Positions 13,689 to 24,500 of a stretch of 64,000 bases of DNA are shown piece by piece. A model generated the notes under the pieces. It was not told the DNA's origin. It did not search any database and saw nothing but the letters and a program-made list of their open reading frames with translations. The DNA lies in NCBI RefSeq assembly GCF_050948175.1, contig NW_027490136.1:1116001-1180000 (forward strand), written 5' to 3'. Both the position numbers and the translations under genes were made by a program. The stretch's first letter is position 1; each line of letters begins with the position of its first letter. This DNA is from Xylocopa sonorina (lineage: Eukaryota; Arthropoda; Insecta; Hymenoptera; Apidae).

Positions 13689-13941
13689 GCTGGCGCCCAA
13701 GAAAAGTTGTACGTGAGCGGATACCTTGGAACGATAGATCGCTTTAGATTAAAGTACGTTTTACACCTTAAAGCATTTAGATAATTAACCCCTTCGAGCT
13801 TCCCTGACTTACTATATACAGGTTTCCGTCACAACTAATAGGAACCATCACTTTACATAGATATATAGAACACACATAGTTTTAAACGTAGAATTGAGAA
13901 TTTGAGAACTTACTTTGAAACGCTAGTAGTGAGGAATTCCA
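13689..13941. other. Unassigned AT-rich stretch between LTR-like fragment and segment U
   Basis: No open frame, repeat or recognisable element seen. It may belong either to the internal part of the LTR element or to segment U: the second U copy runs off the window at the base pairing with 13,942, so the true left limit of U cannot be set. Confidence 0.5.
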
Positions 13942-14934
13942 TCGGATTTCATAGAAATTCAGAGCTTACTTGCTATGAAACATAGGCAGATAAGGGCCAT
14001 CGCGTTGCTTAGAACTTTAGAACTTGCTTACTTCAACAAAGATTTCTATTGGCTTCGTCCGTTCTTTTAGAAGAGTTTTTGATAAACCACATACTTTTCA
14101 CGCTTCTGATATCTTTGAAAGTTCGCGAGATGTAATCGTTTAAGTTTTAAAATGATTACTTATTGTGGATTATTATTTTGTAACTCGCTCATAAACGAGT
14201 CTGCATAGGATTTAATCCATAAGTTTTTAATCCTGGAATTTATGCAGTTATTTGTTATTCACTTATTGCTCAAACGACAAAGATTCTGACCACTTCAAAA
14301 TGGTTGACTTTCATCAATTTTCTTAAAAATTGAAATACTGCCCAAGTGCTTGCATTAAAGACTGTAATTAAAGCTTTCGAAACATTTTACCTCTTATAGA
14401 TGAATTCTGGAATTGAAATTGAATGTTTGACTTTTCTAACTCCTGTTTAGACATCTTTCTATTGGAATGTTCAAGTATTTTTCATATTCGTAATTATTAA
14501 AAATGTTTTACTTGATTCTTTAATTTAATATTTAGAATTTTCTGAGAAATATTTTTTATCGTAATGAACTATATAATTGCAATTATAATTCTTTATGAAA
14601 TAATAATACCAGAAAGGTATGTATCCATTCGTGTAGTTTTGTAAAGAGTATTTAATCTTACTATCTAAAATGAAACATTGAGATCTGTTTACAATCTAAT
14701 GGAATTTAATTACCTTTTGATTCAAATTCACAATGATAATCTTCCATAGTTCAACAATTTTGTGAGCTGTCCTCAGGAATCCGCAGCTCAGTACTTATAA
14801 AATGAACGACAGAAAGAACAGCCTAACCAAACGTATTCGAACCGATTTTTCAATACTAATCTTATCATGTTTAACTTATGCTGCAAACTATTGAAATGCC
14901 CTTCGAAAAGTGTTTATTCACAGTGAAGTAAACG

Positions 14935-15050
14935 GTAAGTATTACGCCTTCCACCACTGTTTACAATACGTATGTTTCATTTACTATCAAAACCGTGAGT
15001 ATTATCGCCTTTCTTTACTTTTTGTAACCTTCAATGCCTTCATGTTACAG
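14935..15050 (+). other. Candidate intron upstream of the RNF212-like fragment
   Basis: GTAAGT at 14,935-14,940 is a strong 5' splice-site consensus and CATGTTACAG ending at 15,050 a good 3' splice site, giving a 116-bp intron of insect-like size. A 68-codon open frame (14,910-15,116), also open in copy 2 with four differences, reads across it and would then not be coding. No convincing coding exon precedes the donor, so this could also be a 5' untranslated intron or chance. Confidence 0.35.
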
Positions 15051-15963
15051 ATCGTTAAACTTGCTTTAAAATGCTCTATCGTATTACGGAAGAATGGACA
15101 TACCAATTCATTTTAAAAAATGAAGGTAACCTTCACATGTCCAACATAACTCCACTTACAAAAAAACTATTTTCATCAACGGATGGCCCCTTTGTACTAT
15201 GCAATTTTATATTAGCAAAAACCAACAAGGCAACGATGAACAGAGTTAAATTTAATATTATGATGTTTATTATTTTACTCATAGTATATTTGTTTTTCTG
15301 GAATTTTGCCAAAAAACAATGTTCACGATGTCGACAGATGAATATATTTGCCTTAGAATTACAAGAGCCAACAATTTCGAAAGTAGAATATTTCTTTACT
15401 ACGCTAACCGAATCCTTGCAAACGTTAAGTAAAGTGCGTGCCTTTCAAAACAGTCAGATGCAAATTACGATACAACGTTTCCAAGAAATGGTACGTGCCA
15501 CTGTTTTTTAATTTCCGTTTATTTAATCAAAGGAAATTTAATTGAAATATCCGCAAAATTTGAGGACAAAAAGTTATTGTAATTTTACGCAACATATATG
15601 GTGGTGATAAAGGATAAGTATATGGAACTGAAAATGGAAAGTAGCGCGCAGAAGAAGAAACTGATGGAGCTACAAGGTAGATTGATACATCCGTCAAATG
15701 ATGATTCTAGGTTAATAAAATCTGTTAATCAAAGAACTATTACAAAAATCAAGTGTAATCAATATTACTTCTGCTCAAAGGCTATAATAGAATTGTACCG
15801 AAATGGGTACAAAACAGGCCATTATATCTATACGTTCTATTCTATGCAAAGGCAAATATTTCAAAGAGAAAAGATGTGTTACTTACAAATTAATTATGTT
15901 CCTAGATATCTCACTAATTCAGGCCTCTTGTCTTGCAGAACTAATCATTCATTTAACATGTAA
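15051..15963 (+). pseudogene. Zip3/RNF212/Vilya-like gene fragment, copy 1
   Basis: The open frame 15,071-15,511 (146 codons) contains, near its end, AKKQCSRCRQM followed by a helical stretch with VEYFFTTLTESL, KVRAFQNSQMQ and IQRFQEM. A terminal CxxC, then FF, a leucine-spaced helix and FQxxQM are features I associate with the RING-to-coiled-coil transition of the Zip3/RNF212/Vilya meiotic E3 family. A donor GTACGT follows ATG at 15,490; a weak acceptor AG ends at 15,612; the downstream frame DKYMELKMESS...KKKLMELQ then continues in phase as coiled coil. The RING half is not intact: the preceding 20 residues are hydrophobic, so it is either read-through intron or a ruined RING. No start, no full RING and no 3' end are visible. 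It is probably a pseudogene or partial duplicate. Family assignment is from memory and moderate only. Confidence 0.42.
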
Positions 15964-16306
15964 AGGGGTCCAAGAATAGTAAAAGATTTTTATATTTCAT
16001 AGCCTCACTTGATACGTCGATTGGATCACGTAAAATATCGGACATTAATTGCATCTACATCTTCAGACCTTAAATATATAATTGCAACAACATATTTAAT
16101 AGCGTTTTAATAACATTTTTCTAATTGTTTATATCTATGTCTAATAAATATATATTAATCGAATAAGTTGCTTTACCAAAGAATAAAAGTATCTGAGGCT
16201 TACAAATCGGAGCATTACATAACAAACGTGCATCACATATATAATATTACATGTAATAAAAGATGAAGACCAAAAAGATCGTACATAAGTTGAATCCACA
16301 ATGCGG

Positions 16307-16507
16307 TCATAGAGATACGGAAATGGCAAAAATTCCAAACAATAATTTAAAAAATTCAAAAAGGGGGGAGTGAAAATCCATCTCCTTGACGATGATAAGG
16401 AACAAGTCTGCCTCATGCACTACAATATCCCAAACAGCCAGCGATTGGCACGCCAATGACAACGGATGGAACGAATTCCGTGACAGAACTGTGCTAACAA
16501 AGTACAC
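16307..16507 (-). CDS. Hypothetical short ORF in segment U, copy 1
   Basis: A 66-codon open frame on the minus strand, ending in a hydrophobic tail (FFKLLFGIFAISVSL). The equivalent frame at about 61,515-61,715 in copy 2 is also open, with only a few substitutions. I do not recognise the product. A second minus-strand frame (16,141-16,416) overlaps it, and nothing shows which, if either, is coding. It could be an exon of an unrelated host gene or chance; the latter is more likely. Confidence 0.15.
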   Translation of the reverse strand: MYFVSTVLSRNSFHPLSLACQSLAVWDIVVHEADLFLIIVKEMDFHSPLFEFFKLLFGIFAISVSL

Positions 16508-17498
16508 CTACTCTGCTTTCGAAATGGCATACTGTTAGTACTGGGGCGGCATTCGTATCACGGCACTATTAAAGCACCGAGATATAGCACACGGGCTACA
16601 CGGCCGTGACAATGACACTATCAGCTCACCATAGCTACACGCGTGGTTGTGGCGTAGGCTGACATTTACTAATGGGGAAGCTGTTTCCATAAAAATTATA
16701 AGCAAATATGAAAAATGACTAAACTGTGCAATTTATTTATTTTGATTCCAATATAGATACACCGGCACAAAACAAAGATATAAGAACTCGATTTTATTAT
16801 TTTCTATAAGCTAGCTCGATAGGGCGATTTTTTCCATAAAGTCGATAATTACTTTGTCATAAAAATATATACACTTGTTTTATATATATTTTCTTCAATT
16901 TATTGTTACAAATTCATGCAATTGAGGGTTACATTAAATACAATGACAGCATGTTATTTCAAAAATTGCACAAGGCGAAGCTAGGGACGCAACAGCATGA
17001 ATTTTTATTTTATAAGTAATATTTTTTTTATAAATAATATTTTTAGTCTATGATGGATTGAAAGAAATATATACGACTCGCTCAATAAATATAAATATAG
17101 GAAAACGACCATCAAAATGTCTATCAATACCCATATGCTGAACATCTACTGACATCTAACGATTCTAATTTGTATGAAAGCACAGGTTCCCCATTGCCAA
17201 ATGTGATCCTGCGTCATTGCTGAGGAGATTCATGAATGGAGCGATGATACGCGTGTCACCATGGTGCTGGTTCTGCGCGATTCGCTTGTCTAGAACGTGC
17301 TGGTTACACGTTCTGGCATTTTAGTCAACGAATCCGGTCACAGATGACTACGAATCATTTGACACTCCACGGAAGTGGCAATATAGTGCCGGCATGGTGT
17401 CGCTACCATCTTGCCGTTTGATATCTGGGATGCTTTTTAGTGCATTATTCGGAATTGAATTTGAACACATAGCTACTTAATCGCAAATTTGTATTTAC

Positions 17499-17930
17499 TA
17501 TGACGTGGTGAAGTCACCAGGCTCGCTCACCCCCCCCCCCTGCTTCGGTTAGACTAGCCCGCAGATCACCACCCATGCGAGAAGCGCGACACGGACCATC
17601 GCGATAGCTGTATTTGCGAGGAGCGTCAAATACACGATGGTAGAACCATCCCCCCCCCCCCCCCGTTCGTTTCTCACTCTCCGTTCGACGGATTAGACTG
17701 GCGAGCTGATGAAAGAAGCGATATAAGATAATAAGACCGCAGGTTCGCGGAAGGGCTGTGCGCCGAGGTAGCGTGACGGGCTCGACGGTGGAGAAGTCGG
17801 GAAGTGAGCAAGAAGAGACCCTGAAGCCCGAAGGATAGGATCAAGAGCTCTGCAACGATAAGACCGCTGCCATAGTCCATGGAGACAAACAGGATGGTTC
17901 TCGGGTGTGAGAAGGACCTCTACCCCTCCT
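17499..17930 (+). mobile_element. GC-rich fragment with poly-C tracts ending in an LTR-like start
   Basis: Abrupt change from AT-rich U to GC-rich sequence absent from the second U copy. It has an 11-C run at 17,530-17,540 and a 15-C run at 17,650-17,664. It ends TGTGAGAAGGACCTCTACC (from about 17,907), which matches the start of the LTR-like fragment at 13,213 apart from a few bases; satellite resumes immediately after, at 17,931. The simplest reading is the 3' internal end of a retroelement with only the first ~25 bp of its 3' LTR left. A 68-codon minus-strand open frame here has no recognisable domain. Confidence 0.4.
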
Positions 17931-18559
17931 CATTAGAACTCTATTGCTTCGATACGTAGACATCTGGAAACGTAATTTCCTAGAGAGGAAGTGTCGCATT
18001 TACATTCTTTTGAGGTGAATACGAGGTATACATATCACTCCACAATGCATATTATATCTTATCATGAAACATAGAAATGAGATGCGATATCGCGATTTAA
18101 GAAGCTTTAGAACTCTATTGCTTCGATACGTAGACATCTGCAAACGCTAATTCCTAGCAAGGAAGTGTCGCATTTACATTATTTCGGAGCGAATACGAGG
18201 TATACATAGCACTTCGCAATGAATATTATATCTTATCATGAAACATAGATATGGGATGCGATATCCCGTCTTAAAAAGCATGAGAACTCTAATGCTACGA
18301 TACGTAGCCATCTGCAAACGCTATTTCCAAGCAAGGAAGTGTCGCATTTACATTCTTTTGAAGTGAATGCGATGTATACATAACATTGCACAATGAATAC
18401 TATATCTTATCATGAAACATAGAAATGTGATGCGATATCGCGTTTTAAGAATCATTGGAACTCAATTGTTTCGACACGTTGTCATCTGGAAACGCTATTT
18501 CCAAGCAAGGAAGTGTCCCATTTACATCCTTTTGAAGTGAATACGAGGTATACACGACA

Positions 18560-21500
18560 CTTCGCAATGAATATTATATATTATCATGAAACATAGAAAT
18601 GGGATGCGATATCGCTATCTATGAAGCAATAGATCTCTACTGCTTCGACCCGTAGATATCTGGAAACGTAATTTCCTAGGAAGGAAGTGCCGATTTACAT
18701 CCCTTCTATGTATAGACGAGGTATACATGACACTTCACAATGAATATTATATCATATCATGAAACATAGAAATGAGATGTGACTTCTCGTTTTAAGAAGT
18801 ATTAGAACTCTATTCCTACGATACGTAGACATCTGCAAACGCTATTTCCTAGCATGGAAGTATCGCATTTACATTCTTGTGAAGTGTAATCGAGGTATAC
18901 ATGACACTTCGCAATGAATATTATATCTTATTATGAACCATAGGAATGAGTTGCTATATCGCGTTTTGAGAAGCTTTAGAACTCTATTGCTTATATACGT
19001 AGACATCTGAAAACACTGTTTCCTAGGAAGGAAATGTCGCATTTACATTCCATTGAAGTGAACACGAGGTATACATGACACTTCGCAATGAATGTTATAT
19101 CTTATCATGAAACATAGAAGTGAGATGCGATGTCTCGTGTTAAGAAGTTTTAGAACTCGACTGTTACGATATGTAGACGTCTGGAAACGCTATTTCCTAG
19201 CAAGGAGAAGTGTCGCAATTACATTCTTTTGATGTGAATACGAGATATACATGACACTTCGCAATGATTATTATATCTTATCATGAAACAAAGGAATGAG
19301 GTGCTATATCGCGTTTTGAGAAGCATTAGAATTCTATTGCTTCCATACGTAGACATCTGCAAACGCTATTTCCTAGCAAGGAATTGTAGCATTTACATTC
19401 TTTTGAAGTGAATACGAGGTATACAAAACAATGCACAATGTATATTATATCTTATCATGAAACATAGAAGTGAGATGCGATATCGCGCTTTAAGAAGCAT
19501 TAGAACTCTATTGCTACGATACGTAGATATCTGCAAACGCTATTTCCTGGCATGGAAGTGTCGCATTTACATTCTTTTGAAGTGAATACGATGTATACAT
19601 GACACTTCGCGATGAATGTTATATCTAATCATGAAACATAGAAGTGAGATGCGATATCGCGTTTAAGAAGCATTAGAAACCTATTTCTACGATACGTAGA
19701 CATCTGGAAACGCTATTTCCTAGCATGGAAGTGTCGCATTTACATTCTCTTGAGTGAATACGAGATATACATGACACTTCGCAATGAGTATTATATCTTA
19801 TCATGAAACATAGGAATGAGGTACTATATCGCGTTTTGAGAAGCATTAGAATTCTATTGCTTCCATACGTAAACATCTGCAAACGCTATTTCCTAGCAAG
19901 GAATTGTAGCATTTACATTCTTCTGAAGTGAATACGAGGTATACAAAACAATGCACAATGAATATTATATCTTATCATGAAACATAGAAGTGAGTTGCGA
20001 TATCGCGCTTTAAGAAGCATTAGAACTATATTGCTACGAAACGTAGACATCTGTAAACGCTATTTCCTAGCATGGAAGTGTCGCATTTACATTCTTTTGA
20101 AGTGAATACGAGATATACATGACACTTCGCAATGAATATTATATCTTATCGTGAAACATAGAAATGAGATGCGATGGCTCGTTTTAAGAAGCATTAGAAC
20201 TTTATTGCTACGATACGTAGACATCTGCAAACGCTATTTCCTAGCATGCAAGTGTCGCATTTACATTCTTTTTAAGTGAATACGAGGTATACATGACACT
20301 TCGCAATGAATATTATATCTTATCATGAAACATAGAAGTGAGATGCGATATCGCGTTTAAGAAGCATTAAAAACCTATTGCTTCCTTACGTAAACATCTG
20401 CAAACGCTATTTCCTAGCAAGGAATTGTAGCATTTACATTCTTCTGACGTGAATACGAGGTATACAAAACAATGCACAATGAATATTATATCTTATCATG
20501 AAACATAGAAGTGAGATGCGATATCGCGCTTTAAGAAGCATTAGAACTCTATTGCTACGATACGTAGACATCTGTAAACGCTATTTCCTAGCATGGAAGT
20601 GTCGCATTTACATTCTTTTGAAGTGAATACGAGATATACATGACACTTCGCAATGAATATTATATCTTATCGTGAAACATAGAAATGAGATGCGATGGCT
20701 CGTTTTAAGAAGCATTAGAACTTTATTGCTACGATACGTAGACATCTGCAAACGCTATTTCCTAGCATGCAAGTGTCGCATTTACATTCTTTTTAAGTGA
20801 ATACGAGGTATACATGACACTTCGCAATGAATATTATATCTTATCATGAAACATAGAAGTGAGATGCGATATCGCGTTTAAGAAGCATTAAAAACCTATT
20901 GCTTCCTTACGTAAACATCTGCAAACGCTATTTCCTAGCAAGGAATTGTAGCATTTACATTCTTCTGACGTGAATACGAGGTATACAAAACAATGCACAA
21001 TGAATATTATATCTTATCATGAAACATAGAAGTGAGATGCGATATCGCGCTTTAAGAAGCATTAGAACTCTATTGCTACGATACGTAGACATCTGTAAAC
21101 GCTATTTCCTAGCATGGAAGTGTCGCATTTACATTCTTTTGTAGTGAATACGAGATATACATGACCCTTCGCGATGAATATTATATCTTATCATGAAACA
21201 TAGAAGTGAGATGCGATGTCTCGTGTTAAGAAGTTTTAGAACTCGACTGTTACGATATGTAGACGTCTGGAAACGCTATTTCCTAGCAAGGAGAAGTGTC
21301 GCAATTACATTCTTTTGATGTGAATACGAGATATACATGACACTTCGCAATGATTATTATATCTTATCATGAAACAAAGGAATGAGGTGCTATATCGCGT
21401 TTTGAGAAGCATTAGAATTCTATTGCTTCCATACGTAGACATCTGCAAACGCTATTTCCTAGCAAGGAATTGTAGCATTTACATTCTTTTGAAGTGAATA

Positions 21501-24500
21501 CGAGGTATACAAAACAATGCACAATGTATATTATATCTTATCATGAAACATAGAAGTGAGATGCGATATAGCGCTTTAAGAAGCATTAGAACTCTATTGC
21601 TACGATACGTAGACATCTGGAAACGCTATTTCCTAGCATGGAAGTGTCGCATTTACATTCTTCTGAAGTGAATACGAGGTATACATGACACTTCGCAATG
21701 AATATTACATCTTATCATGAAACATAGAAATGAGATGTGATATCGCGATTTAAAATGCATTAGAACTTTGTTGCTACGATACGTAGACATCTGCAAACGC
21801 TATTTCCTAGCAAAGAAGTGTCGCATTTACATTCTTTTGAAGTGAATACGAGTATACCTACGTCTCCACAATGAATATTATATCTTATCATGAAACATAG
21901 GAATGAGATGCGATATCTCGTCTTGAGAAGCACTAGAGCTCTATTGCTACGATACGTTGACATCTGCAAATGCTATTTCCTAGCAGGGAAGTGTCGCATT
22001 TACATTCTTGTGAAGTGAAATCGAGGTATACATGACACTTCGCAGTGAATATCATATCTTATCATGAAACATAGGAATGAAATGCGACATCTCGTTTTAA
22101 GAAGCATTAGAACTCTATCGGTACGATACGTAGTCACCTGCAAACGCTATTTCCTAGCACGGAAGTGTCGCACTTACATCCTTTCGATGTGAATACGAGG
22201 TATACATGACACTTCGCAATAAATATTACATTTTATCATGAATCATAGAAGTGAGATGCGATATCGCGTTCTAAGAAGCATTAGAACACTATTGCTACGA
22301 TACGTAGGCATCTGAAAACGCTAATTTCTAGCATGGAAGTGTCGCATTTTCATTCTTGTGATGTGAGTACGAGGTATACATGACACTTCGCAATGAATAT
22401 TATATCATATCAGGAAACATAGAAGTGAGATGCGACATCTCGTTTTAAGAAGCATTAGAACTCCATTGCTACGATACGTAGACATCTGGAAACGCTATTC
22501 CCTAGCAAGGAAGTGTCGCATTTACACCCTTTTGAAGTGAATATGACGTATATATCTTATCATGAAGCATAGAAATGAGATGCAATATCGCGATTTAAAA
22601 TGCATTAGAACTCTATTGCTACGGTACGTAGACATCTGCAAACGCTATTTCCTAGCATGGAAGTGTCGCATTTACATTCTTTTGAAGTGAATACGAGATA
22701 TACATGACACTTCGCAATGAATATTATATCTTATCTTGAAACATAGAAAAGAGATGCGATATCGCGTTTTAAGAAGCATTAGAACACTGTTGCTACGATA
22801 CGTAGACATCTGGAAACGCTATTTCCTAGCATGGAAGTGTTGCATTTACATTCTTCTGAAGTGAATACGAGGTATACATGACACTTCGCAATGAATATTA
22901 CATCTTATCATGAAACATAGATGTGAGATGCGATATCGCGTTTTAAGGAGCATTAGAACTCTATTACTACGATACGTAGACATCTGCAAACGCTATTTCC
23001 CAGCATGCAAGTGTCGCATTTACATTCTTTTGAAGTGAATACGAGGTATACATGACACTTCGCAATGAATATTATATCTTATCATGAAACATAGGAATGA
23101 GGTGCTATATTGCGTTTTGTGAAGCATTAGAACTCTATTGCTAATATACGTAGACATATGGAAACTCTGTTTCCTACCAAGGAAATGTCGCACTTACTTT
23201 CCATTGAAGTGAATACGTGGTATACATAACATTACACAATGAATATTATATCTTATTACGAAACATAGAAATGAAATACGACATCTCGTTTTAAGTAGCA
23301 TTAGTACTCTATTGCTGTGATACGTAGACATCTGCAGACGCTATTTTCTAGCATGGAAGTGTCGAATTTACATTCTTTTGAAGTGAATACGAGATATACA
23401 TGACACTTCGCAATGAATATTATATCTTATCATGAAACATAGAAGTGAGATGCGATATCGCGTTTTAAGAAGCATTAGAACACTGTTGCTACGATACGTA
23501 GACATCTGGAAACGCTATTTCCTAGCATGGAAGTGTCGCATTTACATTCTTCTGATGTGAATACGAGGTATACATGACACTTCGCAATGAATATTATATA
23601 TTATCATGAAACATAGAAATGGGATGCGATATCGCTATCTATGAAGCAATAGATCTCTACTGCTTCGACCCGTAGATATCTGGAAACGTAATTTCCTAGG
23701 AAGGAAGTGCCGATTTACATCCCTTCTATGTATAGACGAGGTATACATGACAATTCACAATGAATATTATATCATATCATGAAACATAGAAATGAGATGT
23801 GACTTCTCGTTTTAAGAAGTATTAGAACTCTATTCCTACGATACGTAGACATCTGGAAACGCTATTTCCTAGCATGGAAGTGTTGCATTTACATTCTCTT
23901 GAAGTGAATACGATGTATACATGACACTTCGCGATGAATGTTATATCTAATCATGAAACATAGAAGTGAGATGCGATATCGCGTTTAAGAAGCATTAGAA
24001 ACCTATTTCTACGATACGTAGACATCTGGAAACGCTATTTCCTAGCATGGAAGTGTCGCATTTACATTCTCTTGAGTGAATACGAGATATACATGACACT
24101 TCGCAATGAATATTATATCTTATCATGAAACATAGGAATGAGGTACTGTATCGCGTTTTGAGAAGCATTAGAATTCTATTGCTTCCATACGTAAACATCT
24201 GCAAACGCTATTTCCTAGCAAGGAATTGTAGCATTTACATTCTTCTGAAGTGAATACGAGGTATACAAAACAATGAACAATGAATATTATATCTTATCAT
24301 GAAACATAGAAGTGAGTTGCGATATCGCGCTTTAAGAAGCATTAGAACTATATTGCTACGAAACGTAGACATCTGTAAACGCTATTTCCTAGCATGGAAG
24401 TGTCGCATTTACATTCTTTTGAAGTGAATACGAGATATACATGACACTTCGCAATGAATATTATATCTTATCGTGAAACATAGAAATGAGATGTGATGGC

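Larger units (their letters stand above)
13942..17498 (+). repeat. Segment U, copy 1 (arm of a long inverted repeat)
   Basis: This 3.56-kb non-satellite segment is repeated in reverse complement at 60,523-64,000. Paired coordinates sum to 77,942 at the left end and about 78,020 from the gene fragment onwards; the change comes mainly from a ~160-bp block (about 14,332-14,493) present only here and a 78-bp block present only in copy 2. It holds the RNF212-like fragment (15,051-15,963), AT-rich flanks, a more GC-balanced conserved block at 16,540-16,680 and another at 17,140-17,460 in which I recognise nothing. Similarity stops abruptly near 17,498. Confidence 0.93.

Noticed and set aside
15071..15200. 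MLYRITEEWTYQF as the true N-terminus of the gene fragment
   Set aside because: Copy 2 has TAA at the corresponding GAA codon, and the region follows a good 3' splice site, so it is as likely untranslated or intronic.
15242..15300. Genuine transmembrane helix (FNIMMFIILLIVYLFFW) in the RNF212-like frame
   Set aside because: The stretch is AT-rich DNA just before the conserved CxxC and contains a plausible acceptor (ACTCATAG); it is more likely intron or a ruined RING than a membrane segment.
17701..17740. Hammerhead ribozyme core (CTGATGA near 17,707)
   Set aside because: No properly spaced GAAA and no supporting stems; satellite monomers only have CTGATGC, which breaks the core.
17745..17765. 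tRNA B-box-like GGTTCGCGG
   Set aside because: It lacks the full B-box consensus, an A box at proper distance and any cloverleaf.
13213..17930. One complete LTR retroelement from 13,213 to 17,930 carrying segment U as cargo
   Set aside because: U occurs inverted at 60.5-64 kb without matching inverted LTR ends, and U has intron-like signals; U and the LTR pieces are better treated as separate.
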